A stretch of DNA of 64,000 nt. Source: Archegozetes longisetosus (taxonomy: Eukaryota > Arthropoda > Arachnida > Sarcoptiformes > Trhypochthoniidae). The translations under genes were made by a program, and so were the position numbers. Shown here in pieces: positions 23,701-35,641 of this stretch; position 1 is the stretch's first letter; every line of letters starts with the position of its first letter. The stretch covers positions 4,158,001 through 4,222,000 of the forward strand of contig JAEMBT020000002.1 of NCBI GenBank assembly GCA_018873245.2. The letters run 5' to 3'. The notes beneath the pieces were generated by a model. That model saw only the letters and a list, made by a program, of their open reading frames with translations. It searched no databases and had not been told where the DNA came from.

Positions 23701-26700
23701 GAGAAAAACTCATGTGATCTGCGACACAAATGCAAATGCAACTTAAGTTTGCTGATAATTTGTAAATGGAAAGAATATTATTTGAATTGTTATTATATTT
23801 GTATAAGAAAAGATAAAACACAAAGAATAAAGTAAGTCTTAAGGTAGTACTTTAAGTGTAACTACACATGTTTTAGTAAAAAATCAATTCTAGTTACAAA
23901 TAAAGCTCTAAACAGTAATGAAATATTTGCACAAATTATTCTTTTCAATCATTATTTCATAGCCTAAGAAAATATAATCAAAATACACTCTTGATTTGAG
24001 ACAAGTCAGAGATGTCTCTTAACGGTACAATCGATTAGTAAAGTTCTGTATTTTTTAGATCTAATCAAACATACAAAAAAGATAAACCAATGCTTTAATG
24101 TTATTCTTTTGAATTTTGAAATAACTGTAAGATAGACTACGACAGCAACTCAAATAATACACAATCAAATTGAGTAAAACTACTGCATACTATTTAAAGA
24201 TATATTTATGTATATTTAATATTTAAAGATAAGAAGTCTATAAAACCTCAAATCTATTAATATATTCGTATTGATTACTGTAGGTGAAGCTAAAAAGTTC
24301 AACTAATTAAGTTTGACACGAACATATTATTGACTGAAGTGACATTAATCAATAGTGAAATGTTTCAGATATTGTCGCATTTAGATTACTCTCATTCAAA
24401 GAGAAACCAATTGAAACTTACTTGAAGTAATGGATATTTCCTCTTTTGAATCCACAAATCACATCTTCAATAAGTTGCCGTACGCCATGAAGAGCTGATG
24501 GCGAACACTCCATTCCTGATAGCGAATCACTGACTGGTGTGGTTGGTGTTACGTCGAAATATCGCGACACCGAAGCGTTATTAAAATTCACTCCTAAAGG
24601 GATAGATTTGACAAAATGCATCACTTCATTATCATAAATGTAAAGCATATGGCTTTTACTGAATAAATATACATTAATCTTGTCTTTTGATCGTATCTCA
24701 TATCCTAAATTGTCTCCAAAATAGAATGAGTTAAACCACAAACTTTAGGGCATTCAGTAGAGAATTGAATGAAATTTTTAAAAACAATTTATTATAGAAA
24801 TTCACATTTGAAAGGAGTCACTTTTATAATCTGCCTAGCAACTCATCATTCTTCTTATACCATTAATAGTTTTTAAAATGAGTAACAAAAAAAGTTGTTA
24901 GCAAAAATTTAGACCATCAACAAGAAATTAATGGCTGGAGAAGAAAGTAAAACAAATCAGTCAGTCCTGAATCAAGTCTACCTCGAAGTTGACATAGAGC
25001 TGTTGACTCTTGAGAAAAAGATTATATAACAGCAGAAAGTGATAGCAGTGAAACAGAATACGAAACCTTACGCTCGCTACCCACAACACCATTTGCTACT
25101 GATTGAGATATTTTAGAAATCGATAAACATCATTTCTTCAGCACAAAGTTATTCTCTTCACATATATAGATCAATATCTATTCATGCCTAAAATAGTTGT
25201 CCTTCTCAAAGACTTCAGTGGACTTGAAATTACTGAACATGAAAGTCGTGTCAACTTTGGTTGTTCTGAGTCCTTAAATCAAAGTTCTACTGCTCTGCCT
25301 GTTATTAATTGGTATAGATTTGAAAACGCTTTCAGTAGTTGTCTACCTTTACCACCAGCTGACAAGAAGTATTTGAAGTGCAAATAGTTGAACGGCGCTT
25401 TGCCACAACTTGATCGTGAACTAGTTCAAAGGCAACTGATTCAATAGCTCAGGAAATTCGGAAACATAAGTGACTACATTCCATGTCTATTGCCATCAAT
25501 CAATCGCATGTATCAATTCTCTATGAAACAAGAGCCAAATTATTTTCCGGAACAGCAAAAGTTTGATGAATATTAGAGTGGGTTTTGTTCTCTGTATAGC
25601 CACGCAAATAATGAGATTTATTGCTATTTGGGAACACTTTCAAACTCTTAATTGCCTTCAGCTAATGACATGCTGATACAGTTGAGCTAATTTTCAACGC
25701 AGCGCATTTCCGACTTAAATCAATTGGCAGTTGTATCTAAACTTGCCGGAAGAATATCATCGATTGGCACGAGAAGTGGCTCAAAATGGACAAGTATTGC
25801 GAAATCCCCGAATTCAGAGGTTTCTGTCAAAGATTGATTTTTAAGCAAAGAAGGAAACTATTTAAAGCTGAAACATTAACTGATTGAAGATTTGAAAAAG
25901 TGAGAAACTGTAATACTACTGCAATACTGTGAGGTACTGAAGTATAGCTGGACATGATTTATATACAGTAGTGATACTATAGTTACGATCGAAGCTAGTA
26001 CAATAGAAAATGTTCATATGTTATCAATTCTATGACTATTCCAGTTTTTCATTCATATTTGTTGAAATTGCATCTAAAAATCTAAAAAATTCAATACTTA
26101 TGATATTTTGTAATACTTTTAGTGAAATATCTATTTGAAATACTGATACTTTGCATTGAAATAGTTTGAAGCATGAATACACAATGAGGTGTTATATGAA
26201 AGTTTAGGAGAATTCAATTTCGAGAGTAATTGTGATTTCAGACTGTTAATAATTGAAAAGACAAATTACACTGAAATGCCATTTTCTGCATTTATAGAAC
26301 TACTAGTTTGCTAAGAGACCAATTAAGTGAAAGATTGTATCCAAAGGTCACACAGTTAATAGAAGAGAGGACTATAATAACATATAAATTATAGAAATTC
26401 TAGCATAGAATCAATAATGACTCGCAAGTAAACAGAATGAGTAAAACGGAATCGACGCGACACTTCATAAATACAAAATAGTCAGACATTAATTCAGCTC
26501 ACCCTCAAATTGTCTAATGAAGCAAAGAAGTCGATCCGATGATGACTGACTTGTATTTTGCTGAGACTTGGCTAACTTCAGTGCGTGAAGAATTTGTCGA
26601 TGAACTGCAGATAAGACTGGCTCAAAATTTTCGCTCAAGTTGCCTTCTCTTTGGGCCACTTTAGCGCCATACTCAACAATTTTGGTGATGTGTTCAATCT

Positions 26701-27020
26701 CTTCCTCGAACTGTCGCGACGTTCTTCTGGGCTTTATGAGCGCATATTGCGCTGAGGGTTGGAGATTCTGGTTCTCGCGATAGAAATGATTAAGTAAAGA
26801 GACATCTCCAAGACCTGCTTCGTTGGCCACTGAAAATATATGCTTGAAGTCAGCAGAGTTGATATAAGTCGGAAGTGCCAACGGTTTGTATTTGTGACCA
26901 ATTAGACACTGTCAATCATACAAAACAAATATATATCTCTGTGATCCTGTGTCGTTATATCATTTGATCCATTATTAATGACTCCGGCTGAGCTTCCAAT
27001 ATGTCATATGTTTTGTACAG

Positions 27021-27064
<44 letters not shown>

Positions 27065-30000
27065 AACTCACACACTCACTCACTCTCACTCTCGTTTGGT
27101 TTTAATAACTCTTCTGTAAATTCATAGTTTATATGAACTGAAATACGGAAATAACATTTGTTGATATATTTGCGCGCATTTATGTTCATATAATATAAAC
27201 GTATTTTTATATAAACTCTCTTTAGCAAGTTATTCAGAAGGGATTCTAAGCTAGATTTTAGTGGACAGCTCGAGGATACGAGCCATTCTTATAAGTTGAG
27301 TTTAATTTTGCATTAAGTTGTTTCTTATAAAGTTAAATTGATTAAGATAGAAAAAATAGTATTTGACATTTCTTCATTCAAAATCTAATCACTATTTCAC
27401 TATTCTACAATGAAAATTATTTACTGTCGTAACACTCTTACCAGTCAATAATTCCACCATTTCCTTGTCTAGGCTTTCAATCAATTTATAATCAACTCAA
27501 ATCATGCTGATTTGCTCTCAGGCTAACGATCTTAATTATTCACTAATTCATTTGATAAACAGTTCTATGTTTCTGACAAAGATGTTCCCCTAGAATATGG
27601 ACTTAAGCAAAATATTTTGCATTCTACGCCTCAGATCCAATTAAATAGATATAACCTTTAATATAATGGTTAAACATGTCTCACGTCAGAAAGCTATAGC
27701 ATAAAATATAATTCTTGTCATTGGCTTAAGCAAACATTTGACTACCGAAGATATGCATTAATAATAAATTACTTTTGGATATATTTTGACAGTTCTAGAT
27801 CCAAAAAGTAATAAGTTTGAAGAAATGTATAATTAAAAGCTTAATAATCCTCGATAACAACAAGAAAAATACTGTTATTCTGTGAACCTCCCTACGGTGC
27901 TTATAAATTTGTTCCTAAATTTGATTTTTAATTTTGTTTAATTACTATAATGAATATTCTATAACCCCCATTAATATCCAATATTTAATGGTCAGACGAA
28001 AAACAGCCATGACGACGCATCACTACTGGTTGCTATCAAGGATTACAAAGCTTTTGAAATGTAAAACTTATTATAAATTCTAGGTATGTACCCAACTGTT
28101 GAAAATAGAATCCCTGAGGAAGAAATTTGTTCTCATCTAAAGGCTATTCTTTTGGTAGCAGTAAGAGTTATGTGTTCATTCCTATTCTTGTCGAAATGAT
28201 AAACATGTTTGAACGATAAAGATTCCAATTCTAACGTTAGTCATATTGAATAGTGAAACTTTTGTGGCAAAATCAATTATTCATAATTAGGTTGAACTTT
28301 TTGAAAGCTTCAAAACTAGCATCTTATCTAAAAGGTAAACATAAATCACGCATAAATATTGATCTAATCATGAATAAATTGTCATTGCCATTCAAAGAAA
28401 AGTTTTATTTGAATTTTGGCTAAAGAAATGAATTAAATAAAGAGGAAAAAAGGTCTTATAAAGCGATAACAACTTGCTAACAAAAAACTACATACCAGGA
28501 AAAAAGTTGCTAAAGATTGTCGATAGCAATCTTCAATTTCCTGTAGTTGTAGAGCGAACTCGTGTGGATTCACTGAATCAGTATTGCTTTGATAGAATAA
28601 ATGTGCAGGTGATGACTGATTGGCGCGATGTTGCGGTGCATTCGTGTCCAAATAAGTGCTAGAGTGAGATCGAGGAAGTTCGTATTTCCATTGAGAATCG
28701 ATAACTAGCAGATCCAGTGCCAGTGAATTGCAATATCTCTGGATCTCAGGGATCACTACTTCGTGAATATGACGTCGTTCACAATCAAAGTCTGAGAATG
28801 AAAGGTAAAAATTTTTACTCTGAAAAGTTGAGCGCAGATATTAGATTTGAGGGAAAAAATCAAATCAAATTTATGACACAAATAGAAATGATATTATGGA
28901 GACTAACACGTTTTATTTAGACCTTTTAATAGGTCGTGCAGCCTCTCAACTGGAAGAAAAATTGTCCACATTTTTCGCATTGAATGCTCAATAAAACGCT
29001 TTTAATGATCAATAAAATCATTGAATACTTCTCAATTGCAATTTCGAGAATGGTCAGTATTATTGTGAAAATTTGTCGTATCTCCTAGTTCATGAATAAC
29101 TATGGACTTTGTCAGAATCAGCACTAGTAGATTCACTCAGATTCAAATACTATGTCATGTGACAGAAAATCTGTTTTTGAATCAATTTTTTATTTCAAAA
29201 GCGAGAGTTCGGCGATGTACTCCAGGCTAAAAGGAATTTACAATGTACTCAAGAGAAAGTTTCATATAAAATATTCTATACGATAGAAAAATATGACAGA
29301 AATTTCAAGTTTCAAATCTCTCACATCGAGAGGAATTCATGAATTTTAGACTGAATATATTTGAAGTGTAGTAACGGCAGTTTGAAATGCAACGTAGCAC
29401 TAATGTTCTTCATAATAATCAAGCATAAGATAATCAAAAATTTATAAAACTATTCATTATTAATGCATAACATAATATGATCTGGTCTGAAGGCATACTT
29501 TGGGATTAATGGTTCACTTGATCCAGTCATTAAGAGAAGAGAAATTTATTTAAACAAAGAATTTTTCTAAAAACGTAAGAATATAATAAGCCTACTATAT
29601 GATAAGTTTTAAAATATTCAGAGATATTCGCCAGATATAATTAGAAAACTGCATACTTTATGAAAAATTTCAGTAGTTTTTAATGTTGTTTTAGGATCTA
29701 TTTGTGTTCATACATTTTCATTACTTAATAATGCATTCAAATTCACTGCTAAACAAATTTTTATGACATTTTATTATTCTATATAAATTTGAATAGAAAG
29801 TACGTTTGTTAAATTTTCATAGAGGATTACCGTACTTTAACAGAAAAAATAAATTCAATCAACGATTAAAGTTAATAATTTATGTTTTTGCCTAATTTTT
29901 TTTGCGTACAAAACTATAATGACAGGAATTAATTACCTTAAAAGTATATACTTATATACTTCTCGTTATTTTTGCACATAAGCTAATTGTATTTGACACT

Positions 30001-32367
30001 GACATTTATGTGCATATGGCAACTTTTAAAGATTATACTGAACATTTAGAAAATCCATATCTATGCTGATCATTAATTTTGTAGCTCAAACACTAACTTA
30101 TTGAAAGGAAGTGAATTTATTCGAGATATTATTTATTTTGATAGTTTTCTTTTGCTAATGTGCATCATCTGGGAGACATTTTTTATTCTCTGGCTTATTA
30201 AATCGGTGCTAAAAGACATAAGAAACAACCATAACAGTTATTTTAACTATTTTAATGACTCTCTCAAAATAAAAATAAACTTATGTAGATATTAACAGCT
30301 ATAGTATGGCAATATTATAAAACAAATATAATATATACTGAATCCAGGAATGATAACTATTTAATGTTCCGCGTGCAAAGAGAAATTCTCTCATAAAAAC
30401 ATCTTATGTAATAGTCTAATACTCACTTATTATTTGATCAAAATATTTTTAAATAATACCAAATAATTTCTCTTAAAATTGTGAAAATTAGTTTAAGCGA
30501 TTTAGAAAATCACTTATTGAAAAGACAAGTTATAAAGTGAATGTTTATTGCTAAAACTATTACAGTATGTATTAAAGCGCTAGGAATAGCAAAAAGCACT
30601 TGTCCGAAATTTGAAGCTTCAAGCTAGAGCTTCTATAAGCGCAGCTTAAAATCTTTGATCTTTAAGCTGCGCTTCTGAGCTTACGTTAAACATTCAAAAT
30701 AACCAGTGGTCAATTTTATAACAAGTACTTATTTCATGTTACTTGTGAGGACATTTTGGTAATAGTTTCAAACGTTAATTATCTCTTATTTTGACTAATT
30801 TTCAAAAACTATTCGAGATAATCTTTTCAAATATTAAAAGATTTAAGTAGTTAGTACGAATAATATTACTTTTAAGGCCTAATGTATTACGAATTCTCTC
30901 TTTAGATAAACATCCATTGCGTTGAATTTCATTCTAAGATGAAATTCATTTTGAAAACATAATAATTTCTAATTCAGGAATAGATCTCATCAATGAATTT
31001 GATGTCTATTCTGCTAAAATAGGATAAGCAGCTCAATATTCATTGCTATTTTACAGTTAATACTGTCTTGGTTTATTTTTGAGCTCGGAATGAGCTGAGC
31101 TGAGCGCAGCACACATCTAGCTTTTTCTCTTCACTACCTGGAAAAAAATTATTCAATGTGTATATAAATGAATGAAAAATTCATTTATATAAACCAGTAT
31201 TAGCATGAAAATGGTTTTACTGAATATGATTTGATGTCGGTTCTGAGAACTCTAGCAAAAGATCCTAAAGAATGGCCGCTGTACACTCACTATTTTTTGT
31301 CATGCTCTGAATTTTTAACAATAAGTAATAAACTACATCGAAAACCAAGCCGTCGATTGAGGGTTACTCATAGCTAATAATTCTACTTTAATTGTCATTT
31401 AATTTATTAAATTTTGATTTTGCACATACCCTATAATCTGAGACGAAAATATTTGAGAAAAATAAAATTATTTGAAATTATTTGACCAAATAATTTCAAG
31501 TGCAATTGTTCTATCAAGTTTTACCAGATAAGTTGCAAAAAATTCAAATAATTAGGCTGATTTTCTCGAATAATTACTCAAATGATTATATACCAGATTT
31601 ATCAAATAAAAATATCATCTTAGCATAATATACAGTCTCCAATCCATGCTAAATTTAATAATTCAAATATTAATTTGTACGCTAAACTACCCAAGTGATA
31701 GTTTGCAACTCAAGGTTTTGTCAACTAATTTTAAGCAAATACTCAAACAGTTGAGCGAATTTTCTCAAATATTAACTCAAATAATAAAATTGTCTTTAAT
31801 CAACGAAATTCGAGACATTTTAACTTTGGAGTACAGCTGAAAGCTAAGGAATTCGCTTTTATCAATCTCAAACTGATGCGTAAACAGTAAATTTTCGAGA
31901 GTTTGTCCATTCATTCAGCACTTCATAACATGAATCGGAATGTTTTCACACAATAAGAAACCTAAGGGTCAATCAATTTTTGATGTTGTCCCTACTTTTT
32001 CATCTGTACGCATCAGGGATGAAGTAGATGTCTTTGCTTTCAACTCCATACAAGTATGAAAAATGTTTTTCAGGTCAAACTTGCAAACAGCAATTTAGTA
32101 CAAAGGATTGAACTGAAATCAAAATTTGAGTGGTATCGAAAACTTATTCAATACTTAAGCTTGCTATTGAGTTGAAAAGGAAGAAGATTAGTTGGAAAGT
32201 AAGCTTGGTGCATAATAAAAGTGATTCTTACCTGCTTTAGTCGAACTAATGAATAGTTTGACTATTCTTGAAGGCGGATCAGGAAAGCCTTTAGTGATAT
32301 TGCCGTGAAGTATTGCGTGCAAGATTTCATTGGGATCAGGCACTGTTGATGCACTTGAAGTGGACAT
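11779..32367 (-). CDS. NACHT and WD-repeat domain protein (NWD1/NWD2-like) with C-terminal CaaX box, 10 exons
   Basis: Exons (minus): 32367-32232, 28791-28496, 26908-26503, 24623-24422, 22562-21185, 19249-18631, 15423-15285, 15208-14043, 13961-12924, 11959-11779; all junctions agree in phase, about 1853 codons (human NWD1/NWD2 are about 1560 and 1740). The N-terminal part has the NWD pattern KLFISST, then IPEIQRYCNSLALDLLVID, then CLIGHKYKPLALP. The NACHT ATPase has Walker A GKEGVGKS (about 460-467) and Walker B LVIVLDDLHLL (about 553-563). WD40 repeats run from about residue 1010 to past 1500 (GHRETITCLHLS, SGSQDCNLILWD, TGSQDMSLKVW), interrupted by a basic linker (about 1280-1298, PRSRPSSRKKKK). 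The tail includes LKREQSFDSFYWDHLLHRG and ends GVCIVM, a CaaX motif. NWD proteins are STAND-type NTPases thought to act as scaffolds, with NWD1 linked to chaperone and steroid-receptor control. Exon 8 is one base short in an A-run at 14661-14666. The exon 4 start could instead be 24704 (in frame). Confidence 0.92.
12599..12640 (+). mobile_element. hAT-like MITE terminus (partial)
   Basis: CAGTGAGAAGTAATAGGGGA followed by GCTATAGTCCCGCCC resembles the end sequence CAGTGGCATAGCCAGTAGGG followed by GGCTATAGCCCC seen near 35595-35641. No partner end was found nearby. Confidence 0.35.
16898..17180. mobile_element. Non-autonomous hAT-like MITE, 283 bp
   Basis: Terminal inverted repeats of 25 bp match at 24 positions (16898-16922 and 17156-17180); the end reads CAGAGCTGGAGAATAGGCTT. 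The flanking 8-mers CACATATT (16890-16897) and CACATCAT (17181-17188) agree at 6 of 8 positions, as expected for a decayed 8-bp hAT target-site duplication. No transposase is encoded. Confidence 0.7.
18229..18512. mobile_element. Foldback element with arms of about 62 bp
   Basis: The left arm (18229-18293) and right arm (18449-18512) are long imperfect inverted repeats sharing CTTCG, TGGTTC, TAGG, ATTGGG, ACTTA, GTG and TTATC blocks in order. The 155-bp centre and the arms are visibly richer in G+C than the surrounding intron. No coding capacity; the outer boundary is uncertain. Confidence 0.65.
19250..21184. other. Intron of the NWD-like gene (1.9 kb)
   Basis: Holds a 545-bp hAT-like element at 19604-20148. 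The rest is AT-rich and shows nothing else I can support. Confidence 0.65.
19604..20148. mobile_element. Non-autonomous hAT-like element, 545 bp
   Basis: The left end is AAGTGGCGAGGCTA; the right end, read on the other strand, is CAGTGGCGAAGCTACCG. These are near-identical short terminal inverted repeats of hAT type. Flanking 8-mers ATTGAATA (19596-19603) and ATTCAATA (20149-20156) match at 7 of 8 positions, an 8-bp target-site duplication. No transposase frame is present. Confidence 0.72.
22563..24421. other. Intron of the NWD-like gene (1.9 kb)
   Basis: Contains a 163-bp pogo/Tigger-like MITE (23238-23400). Otherwise AT-rich with no supported feature. Confidence 0.65.
23238..23400. mobile_element. 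pogo/Tigger-like MITE, 163 bp, TA target sites
   Basis: The left end is CAGTCGCCTCTCGTTATAGT; the right end, read on the other strand, is CAGTAGACTCTCTATAGTGG. Both resemble the CAGT-plus-CTC-plus-TATAG termini of pogo-type Tc1/mariner elements. The element is flanked by TA on both sides (23236-23237 and 23401-23402), the expected duplicated target. No transposase. Confidence 0.7.
24624..26502. other. Intron of the NWD-like gene (1.9 kb)
   Basis: Contains a decayed coding-like stretch on the plus strand (about 24930-25850, listed separately). If the alternative exon start at 24704 is used, 24624-24704 is coding. Confidence 0.6.
24930..25850 (+). pseudogene. Decayed coding sequence, family not recognised
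   Basis: From 25184 a single frame reads protein-like for several hundred bases with about six interruptions. Examples are LPVINWYRFENAF, SDYIPCLLPSINRMYQFSMK, ANNEIYCYLGTLS and LNQLAVVSKLAGRISSIGTR. Upstream, in another frame, lies an acidic Ser/Glu-rich stretch with LPTTPFATD. Amino-acid composition and local G+C are unlike chance AT-rich translation, so this looks like an old, broken, intronless copy of a gene or a mobile-element gene inserted antisense in the intron. I do not recognise the family and assign no function. Confidence 0.4.
26909..28495. other. Intron of the NWD-like gene (1.6 kb)
   Basis: Holds a compound CT/CA microsatellite (27021-27092). Otherwise AT-rich with nothing supported. 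Confidence 0.65.
27021..27092. repeat. Compound microsatellite (CT)n(CA)n
   Basis: About eleven CT units run directly into about ten CA units, then degenerate ACTC/ACAC units. In the intron between exons 2 and 3 of the NWD-like gene. Confidence 0.9.
28792..32231. other. First intron of the NWD-like gene (3.4 kb)
   Basis: Strongly AT-rich. The only structure I can support is the 14-bp stem hairpin at 30637-30674. Small open frames at 30101-30295 and 31646-31840 are featureless. Confidence 0.6.
30637..30674. repeat. Perfect 14-bp inverted repeat (hairpin)
   Basis: AAGCGCAGCTTAAA (30637-30650) and its exact complement TTTAAGCTGCGCTT (30661-30674) are separated by the 10-nt loop ATCTTTGATC. Further AAGCTT/AGCTT motifs lie just upstream. 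Not explained by a coding feature. Confidence 0.75.
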
Positions 32368-33078
32368 TATTATTAAGTAATTATATTACCCAGTCTTTCA
32401 CTAAAAACCATTGTGCAATCCATTCCATTCTTTTGTATTGTTGAAAATTCCTGAAAAATAACAAATTCGTCTCAATTTCTGAATTTTGTCAAACTTTTAT
32501 ATTTGAGTCAATTGTTTGTGTCCTAATCAGAAAATTACAATAAATTTGAACAATGTTTTGAAATACTTCTGATTTACGGATCAACAAATTCTTAAGTTTT
32601 AATATGAAAGCTTGAGTTTTACAAATATATAAGTCGTTAGACTTTTTCGAAATCAAATACCGAGTCACGAATGTTTTGTATTTCAAACACATCTAAACAA
32701 TCTTTTCCTTCACTATGATATTTAAGTATTGGTTAAGATGCATTTTACCAAGCATTTTGAGCTGATATCAAAAGATACGTACACTCAAAAACTTAATCAT
32801 TTTTGATAGCAACCAGAAGTAATACTTTGTTATTGGATGGTTTCCATCAGACCATAATATATTAGATATTAGAAAGCTCACAGAATACTCAATATAGTAA
32901 ATAAAACAAATTAGAAATAAAATTTGGCGAGAGATCCATTTGCATGACAGTGAGGTCTACATAGCAGACTGTTTTCTGGTTGCTATAATCGATTATTAAG
33001 TTTTTAAGTGTAACATAAGGCTTAGTACGGAAGCTGTAGTTTAGCGTATACTTTGTTAAATTGTATGCTTTATGTAAG

Positions 33079-33180
33079 TTATCCTGGAATGAGGGCTGCA
33101 CTGAATGCAATGGAGCACAAATAGATGACTTTGACTGCTATGGCAGAGAACAGGATGACCTCCATAGGGATGCATTACTG
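33079..33180 (+). other. GC-rich exon-like island with canonical 5' splice site
   Basis: About 100 bp of near-balanced composition in a roughly 30% GC background. It is preceded by TTTATGTAAG and followed by CTG|GTAAGTGC, a near-consensus donor. Only one plus frame is open (34 codons, LSWNEGCTECNGAQIDDFD, then CYGREQDDLHRDALL). On the minus strand a 28-codon mini-ORF has a hydrophobic sequence (MEVILFSAIAVKVIYLC). I do not recognise either product. It could be an isolated exon of a gene spanning the desert, a conserved non-coding element or a transposon fragment. Confidence 0.3.
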
Positions 33181-34860
33181 GTAAGTGCTATCTTACATAG
33201 AACAACTCACTTTTTAAAAACACAAAAATCCTTTTTATTGCTCGGTTTACGAACTGTTTGTTATATAAATTACTTTTACTTTGAATATCGCATATATTAA
33301 GCTAGGATAAAATGAGTTTTAGCTCAATTTAGCTGTAGCTTAGCCTTTAATCAGGTTAACTTGCGCAACTCATGAAATCGACTCCACGATTCTTTAGTTT
33401 TTCACATTTTTATTGGGTTAATGTAAATTTAAAACGTATTGATATTTTCTTTTAGATTATAATAGAAGCAACTATCCAATAAAAACTGAAATCACGTAAA
33501 GTAAAGAATAGAATACAAGTTTGAAAGACGAAAACTGGATCACAAGAACCACAAGTTAGAAGAAAAACAAAATGAAGTTTAGTTAATGTACGAATGCGTT
33601 GTCTTTTTAGTTGGTAGAAAAATAAAACAATATTGCATAGCGAGCTCAAATATCGGAAACAAAACCGAAATAGTTCTGAAAGTCGGACCATTAAAGCTTA
33701 AACACGGAATAAAATGAATCAATTTTAAAAATATCTTCAAGATACCTCTACTTTAGGAGCTTGATTTATTTCCCAAACTTTTTTGTTTCCAGTATAGATA
33801 CTCGTATTTTGTTACTTATCATATAATTGAATTTTTCATACAATGGGGCTTCTAAATTTTATAAATTCTTATTATTTGCTTTACTGAATGCAACTTTTTA
33901 GTTGAATGATCTTCATATTGATTAATGAATTTGATAGAAGCACATTCAAAGGAAAACCATTAAACTGTTAGTCTAGCCCTCAATCCATTTATATCTTTTA
34001 AGCGTATAAAACACTTGCTTTTATTGCTAGCAATAATTGAAAATTGATTATCACAAATTATCTCGTCTTCTAACTCCATCTTTTCACTCTATTTTTAAGA
34101 TTTAAACGCATCTTTAGTTTGTAACTAGCTCAACCTCTTAGCCTTTTTAACAAATCAATTCTTTTGATCGTAAATTGTTATTTGAATGAGCCTTACTTTA
34201 TAGTATCACATAATCAAAATAAATTGTGTCACTTCTTGAAAACGTTAAAAACAAGAATGTCGTCGTCCACAGTAAATGTAGAAATGTTTTTCCTAGGCAA
34301 CTTGACAAATTTTCTAGATTTCTGTTATTCTCACAGCATTTTAATAATTGATTAGTTTTTGACTCGAAAGGTTCAATGAGTCTTCTGTCAGTACTCTGAG
34401 CTGTATTTACCAATAATTACATTGATAGAATTGAGCGCGTGCTAACAATTGGTGCAGAATATTGATCATTTTGTATTGTGTTAAATTAGAACTGAAATAG
34501 CGCGCAAGTCTTTTTTTCATCAACTCTAATATTTCTATATTATAAGAAAGATGAAATACCGCCAAAATTGAACTTAAAGCCAAGTAAACCCAAAACATCT
34601 GAAAATTAGTTTTGACCTAAGGTTTAAACTAATGGGCAACTTTTCAACCATTTACTTATGGCCTAAAAATATATCACCTGTGTATAATGAATGATAAGAT
34701 ACCAGGGGTAGTTGCAACTTTAGCTACAAATACGTTGCTAGATAGTAACCGAAAGCATTAGTGGACATATACAAACATTATAAAATATCAATAGAAATGT
34801 TATGTTCATTGGATTGTAGTCAAGAAAAAGAGATAGTGTTTGCTATGTCATTGAGGATGA

Positions 34861-35030
34861 AACTGATATGAGGAACCCTTAAGGACTATTCGGATGTAAA
34901 TCAAATGAAAGAATAACTACAACCAAAAAGTCTGCTACAACTAAATCGATTACAATAGCAAAAAGAGTGATCACAAATCATACGAAAACTACTTACGAAT
35001 CAGAATATGAATTCAGAATATATGGACATT
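34861..35030. repeat. Diverged dispersed repeat, copy A
   Basis: Shares ordered blocks with 42547-42685: GATATGAG, ATTCGG, AAATGAAAG or AAGTGAAAG, ACTACAA, CTTACGAA, CAGAATATGAATT and ATATGGA or AAATGGA, with small indels between. An old interspersed repeat of unknown family. Confidence 0.5.
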
Positions 35031-35594
35031 TCTGATAAAGTTGTTAATAATTGTCATTTTAATTGAACGCAACATTGATGACATTTAGAATGATAAATCA
35101 TAAACTCATAAATAATAAACAGTCAATGATTTCATACAATTCCGTTCATAGGAGAATATGTAGATAGTCGAACAAAAGGAAAGCATAATGTGTAAAACTT
35201 GTAAAAAATGATTCATAATACTAGTACTAGTAATAAAATGTTGATCTACTGCTTTTTTATTTTCCTCAAGTTTTATTCTTATAGTTAACTTTCATATAAA
35301 ATTAATGGAAATGACTCAGCGACATATTAAATTTTGCAAGTGTGTTGCAATTTAGAGTTTTTAAATCAAATTAAACTTTAAGTCAGTTCGCTATCAACAT
35401 TTTTGGTCTCAGAACTAAAAATTTGAAGTGAAATGCTCAGATTCCAGATGACAAGAGCTAATCAATTCTCAAACATTTGTCATCAAATCTTTCAGTGATG
35501 TTTGACAATAAGCAATTGATTGATGCATTAAATAAATACAGTTTGAAAGTTTATTTTGTAAGATTTTTATTCAGTGCAGATCTACACTTGAATT

Positions 35595-35641
35595 TAGGCA
35601 AAGCTTCAAGGGCTATAGCCCCCTACTGGCTATGGCTGTGG
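35595..35641 (-). mobile_element. hAT-like MITE terminus (partial)
   Basis: Read on the minus strand: CACAGCCATAGCCAGTAGGG followed by GGCTATAGCCC, related to the ends of the elements at 19604-20148 and 60877-61125. The GGGCTATAGCCC core is itself palindromic. The other end was not found. Confidence 0.4.

Noticed and set aside
24624-24704. Longer version of NWD-like exon 4 starting at 24704
   Set aside because: In phase and open, but the shorter start at 24623 lets the flanking sequence (CFIRQFE then VMHFVKSI) follow the family more closely. Kept only as an alternative.
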